A program made the translations under genes and the position numbers. From Deltaproteobacteria bacterium (GTDB lineage Bacteria > Desulfobacterota > Desulfobacteria > Desulfobacterales > UBA11574), in assembly GCA_019313025.1 (NCBI GenBank), contig JAFDCA010000546.1, forward strand, positions 1 to 10,938: 10,938 nucleotides of DNA. The letters are read 5' to 3'. Shown piece after piece: positions 1-6,581 of the stretch; position 1 is the first letter of the stretch; each line of letters starts with the position of its first letter. The notes under the pieces are model-generated. The model worked only from the letters and a program-made list of their open reading frames with translations. It made no database searches and was not told the DNA's origin.

Positions 1-10
1 AAAATTTTCT

Positions 11-25
11 TTCGCAAAATGCGAA
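11..25. repeat. short perfect inverted repeat
   Basis: TTCGCA and TGCGAA flank a 3-base spacer. The repeat lies about 40 bases beyond the stop of the small minus-strand ORF ending at 68. It could be a weak terminator for leftward transcription, but read on the minus strand it is followed by AGAAAATTTT and not by a clean U-run, so the role is uncertain. Confidence 0.3.
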
Positions 26-67
26 GAACAATTCTAAGTCTATCGGAAAAAGTCAGCCACATTTAAA

Positions 68-205
68 TTATGACCTGTTGGCACTCAGTTTAACTTTATG
101 GATGTCAATATGCTTCAACATCTTGAAACCCTTAACCGCGCAGTAAGCAGCATAAAACACCCCTATGAGAAGCCAAATTTTGTATTTATGCCAGATGCCT
201 TTCAT
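68..205 (-). CDS. possible small single-pass membrane protein (45 aa)
   Basis: An ATG at 205 opens 45 codons ending in TAA at 68. The peptide starts MKGIWHKYKIWLLIGVFYAA and ends in a basic stretch. It has a basic N-terminus, one hydrophobic segment at about residues 10-24, and a lysine/histidine-rich tail, as in many small inner-membrane proteins. I do not recognise a family. The Shine-Dalgarno signal is weak (GGA about 9 bases upstream). It is in the same frame as the ORF at 248-412, which ends in TAG 42 bases upstream of this ATG, and it lies on the same strand as the lipoprotein operon to its right, so it may be the tail of that transcript. It could also be chance or a remnant. Confidence 0.4.
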   Translation of the reverse strand: MKGIWHKYKIWLLIGVFYAAYCAVKGFKMLKHIDIHKVKLSANRS

Positions 206-247
206 GATAAAAATCCATTCAAGATCTATACTTAGAACTTCCCATAT

Positions 248-412
248 CTAAACTCTTTTTCTTTCTTCTCCTTTGCTCAGATGATACGGTATTGCACGAG
301 GTTTTGGCTGAATATTTTTCTGTGCCCTATCAGCAAGGGCTAATCGTTCTGAGCGACTGCAGGAAATGATATTACAACAACTGTGCCAGAACAGCCGTGA
401 CACAAACTTCAT
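248..412 (-). CDS. possible small ORF (54 aa), unrecognised
   Basis: An ATG at 412 gives 54 codons ending in TAG at 248. The peptide begins MKFVSRLFWHSCCNIISCSR, is cysteine-rich near the N-terminus, and ends in a strongly charged tail (GEERKRV). There is no clear Shine-Dalgarno sequence before the ATG. After the TAG the frame stays open and runs into the 45-codon ORF ending at 68, so 68-412 is a 115-codon frame broken only by one TAG. It may be a small gene in an operon, a decayed longer gene, or chance. Confidence 0.22.
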   Translation of the reverse strand: MKFVSRLFWHSCCNIISCSRSERLALADRAQKNIQPKPRAIPYHLSKGEERKRV

Positions 413-554
413 CTTAAAATTCTATTGGTTAGGCTAATACTTTAGGATTTTAATGGTGGAAAAAACAAGAGGATAAACGGCAGATCATGAAATGTGGTTC
501 ACAGTTTGTGTACTAAATGCCATAGTTATAACGAAAAAATCGAAGCGCTTATTT

Positions 555-1721
555 CTAAGGTTTGCTTTCCTTTTTCAACTGTTGGATCTTTGTGGAGATT
601 CTCTCTGCTCTTCGGATATTTTCTTGAACCTGCTTGTAATGGGGATCTATTTTTTTTACCAATTGCCACTCGCCAATTGCATTTTCAAGTTTTTCTTCTC
701 CGAAATATTGGATTCCCAATTGATAGTGAAGTTCCTTGTAAGAATCTTCACATTGCTTGATGAACGGCCGACACTGCAAACAATCGGTCCTGAAGTCCAG
801 GCAGGCCTGCAACTGTTTATCTGCAGCCTGATATTGCTTTTCCTTCAACAAGTCTTGCGCGCTGCTAAAATGGGCCTTAAAGAGATACTCCTGGGTCTTG
901 AAGTCTTGGGGATCTGCATTGACAACTTTTTTAAACTCTATCACCGCTTCATCATATTTTTTCTCGTGAAACAGTTGGAGACCGGCATCACGATAGTTGG
1001 CCACCATGTTATCAAAGGCCTGGGCGTCCGCCTGAACATCTTCGGTTTGTTGCGCTTCCCGCTGCTCCGAGTCAGGCGCGGCTAATTGCCGCTCCATGGC
1101 CTGGCCGTCCGTTGTGATTTCGGGTGTACCCTCCGGCACAAGAAATGGAACGCCGTCAATTTCGGGAATCTTAAGCTCTTTTCCAACTCGAACGGTGGTG
1201 GCATCGGGAAGATTATTAAACCTGGCAATGGTCTGAAATTGCATGGGATCATCGTAATATTTTTTAGAAATTATGCTGATGGTCTCGCCCTTTTGAACGG
1301 TATGCAGGATATAGCGTTTGGTCTTGATCTGGGTTCGCGGCTTTAACTTTTCCCGGGCTCCCTTATGCTGTGGCCAATATCTCAGTGTCATTAAAAACTG
1401 CCGCTGCCCGTCGCTATATTTTCCTTGTCTTAAATACCCAAGGCCTTTTCGATAATGTGCTTCAGCCAATTTAAGCCGTTTTGCTTGTACGCGCTTCAAA
1501 CTGTCGGCAATTTGTTGGTTTTGGGGCTCAACCGCGAGCGCCAACCTGTAATAGCGAGCGGCCTCAACCCAATCTCCAGCCTTTTCACTCGCGCGGCCTT
1601 GAGCTATATAACCCTTAGCTACGGCAGAAGGAGAACCCGGTAGATAATCGACAACGGCACAACCGAATAAAACGGTGGCGACAAGTATAAGATGGAATAG
1701 AATTCGCATTTTACAATACAT
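555..1721 (-). CDS. LysM and TPR-repeat lipoprotein
   Basis: This is a predicted exported lipoprotein of 388 residues. A hydrophobic signal peptide (about 6-20) ends at a lipobox-like L-F-G-C with the lipidated Cys at 21; Phe at -2 is slightly unusual. TPR-like helices follow at about 33-68 and 84-118. A LysM domain lies at about 138-186 (HTVQKGETISIISKKYY, then the NNLPDATTVRVGKELKIP half), a fold that binds N-acetylglucosamine glycans such as peptidoglycan. An Asp/Glu/Gln-rich linker (200-235) leads to further TPRs at about 242-274, 283-310 and 330-363. Four cysteines (307, 314, 317, 324) sit in the C-terminal TPR block. The start is chosen because AAGG lies 7 bases upstream of the ATG at 1721. 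The gene follows the deacetylase stop by only 4 bases, so the two are surely co-transcribed. It stops in TAG with an in-frame TAA two codons later. A scaffold or glycan-anchoring role in the periplasm is inferred. Confidence 0.85.
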   Translation of the reverse strand: MYCKMRILFHLILVATVLFGCAVVDYLPGSPSAVAKGYIAQGRASEKAGDWVEAARYYRLALAVEPQNQQIADSLKRVQAKRLKLAEAHYRKGLGYLRQGKYSDGQRQFLMTLRYWPQHKGAREKLKPRTQIKTKRYILHTVQKGETISIISKKYYDDPMQFQTIARFNNLPDATTVRVGKELKIPEIDGVPFLVPEGTPEITTDGQAMERQLAAPDSEQREAQQTEDVQADAQAFDNMVANYRDAGLQLFHEKKYDEAVIEFKKVVNADPQDFKTQEYLFKAHFSSAQDLLKEKQYQAADKQLQACLDFRTDCLQCRPFIKQCEDSYKELHYQLGIQYFGEEKLENAIGEWQLVKKIDPHYKQVQENIRRAERISTKIQQLKKESKP

Positions 1722-1725
1722 GGGA

Positions 1726-2751
1726 TTACCTTAAGGAGATCGGTTGGATGATTTGAATTCGATCGACAAAATACGCCATGTTCTCTTCTAAAATTTGGCT
1801 GCGCTTAAGCGTCAACGGGTTTGCAAAAAAAGAGTTGCCGCCATTGCGAATGGTCAGTCCTAGTCTATATCCGGATTTGGGAAACAAATCTAAAATCCGC
1901 TGGTTATAATTCCCGTATGGGTAGGCAAAAAATTGGGTATCCTGGTTGAGTTCCCGATCGATTATTGCTTTGGAATTTATGAACTCTTTTGTGATTCTAC
2001 TCCAATACGTTTGATCATTTTCATACGGTAGTTTCTTGGTAAGGTCGGCATGCGAGATGGAATGAGAGCCGATCTCAAATCCGGCGGCCTTCAATTTCCT
2101 GAGTTGATGCCAAGTGAGAGCATTACCGGAGGCTTCAATGAAATCGGTGTAAATGAATAGGGTTGCCGTATAGCCGTATCGCTTAAGCAGCGGATAGGCA
2201 AAGTCATAAATGGATCGGTAGCCGTCATCCAAAGTGATGATAACCGATTTCGACGGAATCGCGGTTTTATAATTAAGAAATTCCATCAGGTCGCTGAGGT
2301 GAATCGTATGATAACCGTTATTCTTCAAATATTCCAACTGTTTCGCAAATGTTCTTTCAGGAATGCATAGATTAGACTTGCAGGTTTTACCAAATCGATG
2401 ATAGCAAAGAATGGGAACGATCTGGATGCCATCTTCATACAGACCACCGATATTTTCTTCTTTCAGTGGAATGACAACGGCTTGACCTCTTTTAAATGAA
2501 CCGGCCGGATTGTTATCCTCAATCAACCATGCTTTAGCGGCATCCCCTAAAAGCGTTTGGGCCAGGGTAGTCGAATTTTCTTTTTTTTCAACCATGTAAA
2601 CAATATAATCCTGGGATTGAAAAATTTGGGGCCCACCTGTTATGCCTTTCAATGCGGTAGAGCAGGAAGTCAGAACCATTGCAAGGCCAATTAAACAGCC
2701 GATCAAAATCCACACATTTCTGCCGGCACGCAATAAATTATATTGCATCAT
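1726..2751 (-). CDS. polysaccharide deacetylase (NodB/CE4) lipoprotein
   Basis: This is a 341-residue secreted carbohydrate esterase family 4 protein that would remove N-acetyl groups from a polysaccharide such as poly-GlcNAc or peptidoglycan. The signal peptide ends in lipobox LTSC (Cys30). Residues about 48-96 look like a divergent LysM-type module (YIVYMVEKKENSTTLAQTLL ... RGQAVVIP). The catalytic domain starts near VPILCYHRF (112-120). NodB motif 1 is TLDDGY, with the general base Asp175 and metal ligand Asp176. Motif 2 is HSISH, with metal ligands His230 and His234. Motif 3 is FAYPYG (275-280), as in PgaB/IcaB-type enzymes. The key catalytic residues are all present, so it should be active. 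An AGAGG sits 7 bases before the ATG. It is 48 bases downstream of the phosphatase gene and 4 bases upstream of the LysM lipoprotein gene, the middle of a three-gene operon. The exact substrate cannot be read from the sequence. Confidence 0.9.
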   Translation of the reverse strand: MMQYNLLRAGRNVWILIGCLIGLAMVLTSCSTALKGITGGPQIFQSQDYIVYMVEKKENSTTLAQTLLGDAAKAWLIEDNNPAGSFKRGQAVVIPLKEENIGGLYEDGIQIVPILCYHRFGKTCKSNLCIPERTFAKQLEYLKNNGYHTIHLSDLMEFLNYKTAIPSKSVIITLDDGYRSIYDFAYPLLKRYGYTATLFIYTDFIEASGNALTWHQLRKLKAAGFEIGSHSISHADLTKKLPYENDQTYWSRITKEFINSKAIIDRELNQDTQFFAYPYGNYNQRILDLFPKSGYRLGLTIRNGGNSFFANPLTLKRSQILEENMAYFVDRIQIIQPISLR

Positions 2752-2799
2752 GGCGCTGCCTCTTGGTAAATTTAAAAAGATTTATATGAACGAATAGAT

Positions 2800-4401
2800 C
2801 TAATCCTTTATCTTGATGACAATCAGCGTAACATCGTCTTGGAGATCCAATCCTTTGCGGAAACGGTTCAAATCGGCGATAATGGCCTCGAGAATTTCCT
2901 CGGCCGAGCCATTCTTATTTTTTCTGATGGTGTTGAATACCGGTTCCTTGCCGTACATTTCTTTTTGTGGATTCATTGCCTCATTGATTCCATCAGTGCT
3001 GATAACGATAACCTGGCCTTTCTCAAGCCCGACCTTCTCATTTTCTTCATAGCAACAGTCAGGAACGACACCGATGGGGATGCCCGCCGGTCCCCGGAGT
3101 TCTTCAAAGATATCGGACTTCGGGTCATAAATTATGGCCGGATCGTGACCGGCACGAACCCATTTAACACTTTTGGTGTTGGTGTCGATGACCGCATAAA
3201 ACAAGGTCATGAAACTATTTGATTCCATAGCATCCGGGCAAAGGAGCACATTTATGTCTGTGATAATCTCGGTAAGGCTGCCCGGTAAAAATGAACGTTG
3301 GCGGATGAACGCCCTGGCGGTGGCCATTAGCAGAGCGGATGGAATACCATGACCCGAAATATCCCCTAATATGACCCCAATTTTCCCGCTTTCACTCTCT
3401 TTGAGCTTCAGAAAATCATAATAATCTCCACCGGTTTCGTCACAATAAACACTTTTGCCGGCAATATCCAAACCTTTGACCTTGGGATTCTCTTTGGGCA
3501 GAAGATTCTGCTGGATCTCCATGGCAAGTTCAAGCGATTGGCGCATCAGGTTCCGTTCCTTAAGTCCTTCGGCCATTTGGTTAAAAGCCAAGCCCAAATC
3601 GCCAAGTTCATCATTGCGGGAAATTTTAACCCGATGTTCCAGATTCCCGGAACTTATCGCCTGGGTTCCTTCTTTCAATTTCTGGATGGGTCGTGAAAAA
3701 TATAGACTGAGTACGAAACTGAGGAGGACACCCACGAAAGTGATAATAACCGTGAGTATCGAAATAAAAATTTTGGCGCTCTTGATGTTTTCGATAATTT
3801 CGTGCTGTGAGATCGCCAAAGCAACGGTGCCGACACGAATCTTTTGATACATGACTGGTTTTTCAAAGTAAAGAATTTCGCCACCGTCTTTAAAAACACT
3901 CGTTACAATGACGTCATCAGGGTTCGGATCTGATTTTGCTGCCGGGGAAGGTATGTATTTAGAATTAACCTTGCCGGGATCGCTATGCGCCTTTATCACG
4001 TTTTTAGAATCGGCAATAAAAGCATAGAGTACCTGTTCTTCTGCGGTAACATTTTTAATGAGTTGAAAAAGTGTGAGTTCCTCTTCAGCCAAAAGGTTGT
4101 CCGGAGACTGATCAGATGTGATACGAACCAGGCTTTCACCCAATGCGATTAATTGATCCCGGAATTGCGCCCGTTGTTTTTTTAGCATAAAAAAGCTGCT
4201 GGTCGAAATAACAACGACAATGACGAGCGCGGATAGCGTAATAAATTTTAAAAATATTGGTATCTTAAGTAATTTTCGGCGATTGAGGCCGAGTCTGCGT
4301 TCAATACCAGTCGGGCTGCCGAGGTTTTTGACTCTGCGATCTTTTTTGGTACGCCTTTCCGTATTTTGTTTTGGGCTCAAGGTAGAGGTTCTGACAGGCA
4401 T
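2800..4401 (-). CDS. membrane HAMP-SpoIIE (RsbU-type) PP2C serine phosphatase
   Basis: This 533-residue protein is a membrane-bound signal-responsive serine/threonine phosphatase. A very basic cytoplasmic N-terminus (about 1-45) precedes transmembrane segment 1 (about 48-73), an extracytoplasmic sensor region (about 74-208), transmembrane segment 2 (about 209-235), a HAMP linker (about 235-288), and a C-terminal SpoIIE/PP2C domain (about 305-533). Metal-site motifs are intact: GGDYYDF (324-330, Asp326), LGDISGHG (345-352, Asp347), STDGINEA (468-475, Asp470) and QDDVTL (521-526). In this family (RsbU, SpoIIE) the usual substrate is a phosphorylated STAS anti-anti-sigma protein, so the protein likely feeds a partner-switch pathway. 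No STAS or HPK-like kinase gene is in the window. AGGA lies about 10 bases upstream of the ATG, and a strong promoter lies about 100 bases upstream. It is first in an operon with two envelope lipoproteins, which suggests an envelope or exopolysaccharide output. It ends in TAG with an in-frame TAA six codons on. Confidence 0.92.
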   Translation of the reverse strand: MPVRTSTLSPKQNTERRTKKDRRVKNLGSPTGIERRLGLNRRKLLKIPIFLKFITLSALVIVVVISTSSFFMLKKQRAQFRDQLIALGESLVRITSDQSPDNLLAEEELTLFQLIKNVTAEEQVLYAFIADSKNVIKAHSDPGKVNSKYIPSPAAKSDPNPDDVIVTSVFKDGGEILYFEKPVMYQKIRVGTVALAISQHEIIENIKSAKIFISILTVIITFVGVLLSFVLSLYFSRPIQKLKEGTQAISSGNLEHRVKISRNDELGDLGLAFNQMAEGLKERNLMRQSLELAMEIQQNLLPKENPKVKGLDIAGKSVYCDETGGDYYDFLKLKESESGKIGVILGDISGHGIPSALLMATARAFIRQRSFLPGSLTEIITDINVLLCPDAMESNSFMTLFYAVIDTNTKSVKWVRAGHDPAIIYDPKSDIFEELRGPAGIPIGVVPDCCYEENEKVGLEKGQVIVISTDGINEAMNPQKEMYGKEPVFNTIRKNKNGSAEEILEAIIADLNRFRKGLDLQDDVTLIVIKIKD

Positions 4402-4504
4402 TGAGACGTCATCCTGTTCAATGTTAATATTTCATGCGGAATGTATGCTCCTGATGAATTATTAGTGAGCAGATATTAATGAGAATATGAGAGTAAAAAA
4501 AGAT

Positions 4505-4533
4505 ATTTTATGCGCTTATCAAATATGTGTCAA
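4505..4533 (-). promoter_or_regulatory. sigma70-type promoter for the phosphatase-deacetylase-LysM operon
   Basis: Read on the minus strand there is a perfect -35 TTGACA (4528-4533), a 17-base spacer, and a -10 TAAAAT (4505-4510), five of six matches to consensus. A start near 4497 would give a leader of about 97 bases before the phosphatase ATG at 4401. The leader also contains an AGGAG followed by a tiny ATG-AAA-TAT-TAA frame, probably without meaning. The promoter sits directly upstream of the first operon gene in the right orientation. Confidence 0.75.
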
Positions 4534-4724
4534 GGTATAAGAACGTGCTTGGCTTTAGACGACTTCAAGTCAGGTTTCACTCAGGACATTCGAGCCCAAA
4601 AGCCAGCGTAATGGAAATAGGCAAGTATGTTTTGGGGCCGCTGTCATTGATCCGACCATGATTGGTTTCCGATTATCTTGTCAGGATCCATGCACGATAA
4701 AGGGCATATCAACATAAAATCAAA

Positions 4725-4756
4725 AAAAAGCAGCGCCATTTCTGGCCCTGCTTTTT
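4725..4756. terminator. bidirectional rho-independent terminator
   Basis: The left arm AAAAAGCAGCGCCA (4725-4738) and the right arm TGGCCCTGCTTTTT (4743-4756) pair over 14 positions with one C-C mismatch and a 4-base TTTC loop. The A-run on one side and the T-run on the other make it functional in either direction. It lies downstream of the leftward gene at 4957-5142 and upstream of the operon promoter at 4505-4533, so it would insulate that promoter from leftward transcription. Confidence 0.85.
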
Positions 4757-4956
4757 CCTGCCTTGAGTTTCTGTTATCCTATTCAAGGTCTTATTTAATT
4801 CGCTTGAGCCGTTACCCAGATTGAGTGTGGAGTCGCACGAATCTTAATGGTACCGTCATGTGTTAGCGATATTTGTAACACATGCACATCCGCTGATTGT
4901 CTATCCTGTAATCCCCGGCTTGGTATGATGTTAATATGAATTGAGTTGGTATCCTA

Positions 4957-5142
4957 TTACTTCTTTAACTTCCGTCTGCTCAATCCTATTAATCCAACAA
5001 TGCCTGCTACTAAAAGTAGGATTATGACGTCTTCGGGGATTGGCGCTCGATTAATGGTGAAGATGCTAAAACTAAAGGCATCTGCCTCCTGAGCTAATAT
5101 GAAAAAATAGGAAAAGCCTAATAAAGTGTACATTATTTTCAA
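4957..5142 (-). CDS. tiny secreted protein with PEP-CTERM-like sorting tail
   Basis: This is a 61-residue protein. Residues 1-23 look like a signal peptide with probable cleavage after A-D-A (about 21-23). Only about a dozen residues follow before a tripartite C-terminal signal: the motif APIPED (33-38), a hydrophobic helix (about 39-54, VIILLLVAGIVGLIGL), and a basic end (SRRKLKK). This matches the layout of PEP-CTERM tails recognised by exosortase, with Asp where Pro is usual. The start is TTG at 5142, chosen because AAGGG lies 9 bases upstream (5152-5156); the later ATG at codon 4 has no such signal. Exosortase itself is not in the window. Such proteins are usually tied to exopolysaccharide export, which would fit the nearby deacetylase operon. 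It could be a remnant of a longer protein that lost its middle. Confidence 0.6.
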   Translation of the reverse strand: MKIMYTLLGFSYFFILAQEADAFSFSIFTINRAPIPEDVIILLLVAGIVGLIGLSRRKLKK

Positions 5143-5151
5143 TTTCTTATG

Positions 5152-5156
5152 CCCTT
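5152..5156 (-). promoter_or_regulatory. ribosome binding site supporting a TTG start
   Basis: AAGGG on the minus strand lies 9 bases before the TTG at 5142. The alternative ATG at 5133 would be 18 bases away. This decides the start of the 61-residue protein. Confidence 0.55.
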
Positions 5157-5332
5157 AATATATGGTTCTCTTAATAACTGTTCGGTTCTAAAGCAGATAT
5201 TGAATCATTGTTCCCTGTAAAACAATTTTTGGTGCAAAAATCATACAAATTTATATTATTATTTGGAAAATCAATTATATAAATATATTACAAGTAGTTA
5301 TCTGAATTACAACATGACCGCTCACAGGTTTA

Positions 5333-5385
5333 TATGAAACTTTTTACACAATTGTTGTGTAATTAATTTCATAATCATATGAAAT
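5333..5385. promoter_or_regulatory. nested palindromes, possible operator
   Basis: An imperfect 41-base palindrome is centred on 5353: outer arms TATGAAA (5333-5339) and TTTCATA (5367-5373), inner arms ACACAA (5346-5351) and TTGTGT (5355-5360), with 16 of 20 positions paired. The right outer arm also forms a second perfect inverted repeat, ATTTCATA (5366-5373) with TATGAAAT (5378-5385), spacer 4. The half-site TATGAAA thus occurs three times. The site is about 120-175 bases upstream of the hyuA ATG. A dimeric regulator site is the likeliest reading; an attenuator hairpin is an alternative. Confidence 0.45.
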
Positions 5386-5494
5386 CTATGTACTTTTTTG
5401 GACAATACTTGCTGAATAAAAATTTGAAGGACTCGGGGTCATATTGTTTTTTATTGCAAAATGTAAACGTTTCGTTAATATTAGAATCGTTAAT

Positions 5495-5498
5495 AAGG
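5495..5498 (+). promoter_or_regulatory. ribosome binding site setting the hyuA start
   Basis: AAGG lies 9 bases before the ATG at 5508. It rules out the upstream ATG at 5379 and the ATG at 5499, which overlaps the site. Confidence 0.6.
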
Positions 5499-5507
5499 AT
5501 GACACTC

Positions 5508-6581
5508 ATGATTATAGGCTTAGACGTAGGCGGCACCCACACAGATGTGGTCCTTGTCGGCCGGTATGGGCTCATAAAAGAGATAAAAATTCCCACCGAT
5601 CCATCGGATTTGTTTAAGTCCGTTTTAGCGGGGTTAACAGCGATAACAAGAGACCATGACACTGAAAAAATTAACCGCATTGTCTTGAGCACCACGCTGA
5701 CCACCAATGCCATCGTTCAGAATAAAGCTCAACCTGTAGGTATGATTGTTGCCGCAGGCCCCGGAATAGATCCTGAATTTTACCGCACCAACTCCAATTA
5801 TTTTGCGGTCGCAGGCTCTGTTAATCACAGAGGCCGGGAAATAGAACCGATCGATCCCGGCCAAATCAAAAATATCATCGCTCATTTTAAGACAGAAGGA
5901 ATCAAACATGTCGGAGTGGTGGGTAAATTTTCCGTTCGCAACCCGTCCCACGAGTTGGAAATCAGCGAAATACTAAAAACATCATTTGAAAAAGTTTTCA
6001 TGGGTCATCGCATATCCGGAAATTTAAATTTTCCCCGCCGAATTGCAACCACCTTTTTAAATGCATCGGTTTATCCGATCCACAAAGAATTTTACCATGC
6101 GGTGGAGAAATCCCTTGAAGCCAAAGGACTAAAGCTGCCCATTCGCCTTCTTAAAGCGGACGGCGGCAATATGAGATTCAATTCCAGCATTGAGCATCCC
6201 GCGCAAACGATTCTTTCCGGCCCGGCCGCCAGTGCCATGGGCGCCGTGGCCTTGGGTCCTCAGAAAGAAGATACCCTGGTTATGGATATCGGAGGCACAA
6301 CCACCGATATGGCGGTCCTTATCAACCGATCCCCCGTGCTGGATCCGCTTGGAATTGAGTTGGGCAGGTATAAAACGCTGATCCGTTCCCTTGAAACACT
6401 TTCCATCGGTCTGGGGGGGGACAGTGCCGTCAGGGTAAGCAATGGAAAATTGAGGGTAGGCCCCCAGAGATTGGGTCCGGCAATGGCGTATGGGGGGCCA
6501 GCGCCGACACCTACGGATGCGCTTTTTATCCTAGAAAATATAACCGATGGCAGCCGGGAAAAAGCGGTCGAAGGAATATAG
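5508..6581 (+). CDS. hydantoinase/oxoprolinase (HyuA-type) family ATPase, N-terminal part before in-frame TAG
   Basis: This is the first 357 codons of a HyuA-type protein of the ASKHA ATPase fold. The family couples ATP hydrolysis to amide ring opening of hydantoins or 5-oxoproline, or carboxylates ketones. The phosphate-1 loop is GLDVGGTHTD (4-13), the phosphate-2 loop is MDIGGTTTD (259-267), and LSGPAASAMG matches the conserved family block before it. The frame hits TAG at codon 358 (6579-6581), inside the stretch EGI-stop-PLA that is normally continuous. The truncated product would lack the adenosine motif and probably be inactive. The sequence downstream stays in the same frame with good family similarity up to 7190. 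Uninterrupted, the protein would have 560 codons, shorter than many bacterial HyuA proteins (roughly 650-700). No hyuB gene is adjacent, so the substrate cannot be assigned. Confidence 0.85.
   Translation: MIIGLDVGGTHTDVVLVGRYGLIKEIKIPTDPSDLFKSVLAGLTAITRDHDTEKINRIVLSTTLTTNAIVQNKAQPVGMIVAAGPGIDPEFYRTNSNYFAVAGSVNHRGREIEPIDPGQIKNIIAHFKTEGIKHVGVVGKFSVRNPSHELEISEILKTSFEKVFMGHRISGNLNFPRRIATTFLNASVYPIHKEFYHAVEKSLEAKGLKLPIRLLKADGGNMRFNSSIEHPAQTILSGPAASAMGAVALGPQKEDTLVMDIGGTTTDMAVLINRSPVLDPLGIELGRYKTLIRSLETLSIGLGGDSAVRVSNGKLRVGPQRLGPAMAYGGPAPTPTDALFILENITDGSREKAVEGI
6579..6581 (+). other. in-frame amber codon within the hyuA frame
   Basis: TAG falls between EGI and PLA in a continuous frame that is open from 5508 to 7190. 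A CAG or AAG sense codon one change away would restore it. The following base is C, and a weak stem (6600-6617, GGCT/AGCC plus CT/AG) follows. Options are a recent nonsense mutation, sequencing error, readthrough, or pyrrolysine insertion. Confidence 0.85.

Larger units (their letters stand above)
4402..4956. other. intergenic region with promoter, terminator and a coding-like stretch
   Basis: These 555 bases lie between two minus-strand genes. They contain the operon leader (4402-4500), the promoter at 4505-4533, a stretch of about 190 bases (4534-4724) in which I see nothing recognisable, the hairpin terminator at 4725-4756, and a 52-codon minus-strand stop-free stretch (4795-4953) in the frame of the 61-residue gene but separated from it by tandem TAA TAG. 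No convincing complete gene was found. Confidence 0.6.
5143..5507. other. AT-rich divergent intergenic region
   Basis: These 365 bases separate the leftward tiny PEP-CTERM-like gene from the rightward hyuA-like gene, so promoters for both should lie here. The region is strongly AT-rich. It holds a nested palindrome at 5333-5385 and a 9-base direct repeat TCGTTAATA at 5472-5480 and 5487-5495. I found no promoter for either gene close enough to consensus to annotate. An in-frame ATG at 5379 would extend the hyuA product by 43 residues, but its Shine-Dalgarno signal is poor. Confidence 0.6.

Noticed and set aside
494..560. Plus-strand CxxCH heme-binding motif (CTKCH, codons 509-523) suggesting a cytochrome c fragment
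   Set aside because: The frame is preceded at once by TGA at 488, has only a GTG start, and then runs antisense into the LysM lipoprotein gene. A chance motif is likelier.
492..1085. 197-codon plus-strand open frame
   Set aside because: It lies antisense to the well-supported LysM/TPR lipoprotein gene and has no recognisable domain.
4220..4465. 81-codon plus-strand open frame
   Set aside because: It is antisense to the phosphatase N-terminus and its leader; no domain is seen.
5399..5414. Possible sigma54 (-24/-12) promoter, TTGGACAATACTTGCT
   Set aside because: The GG and GC elements are 9 bases apart, not 10, and the CAC after GG is missing.
5379..5507. 43-residue N-terminal extension of the HyuA-type protein
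   Set aside because: The family begins right at the IIGLDVGGT strand and AAGG is correctly placed for the ATG at 5508.
6413..6420. Run of eight G as a possible frameshift site in hyuA
   Set aside because: The frame and family similarity (SIGLGGDSAV) are intact across it, so no frameshift is present.
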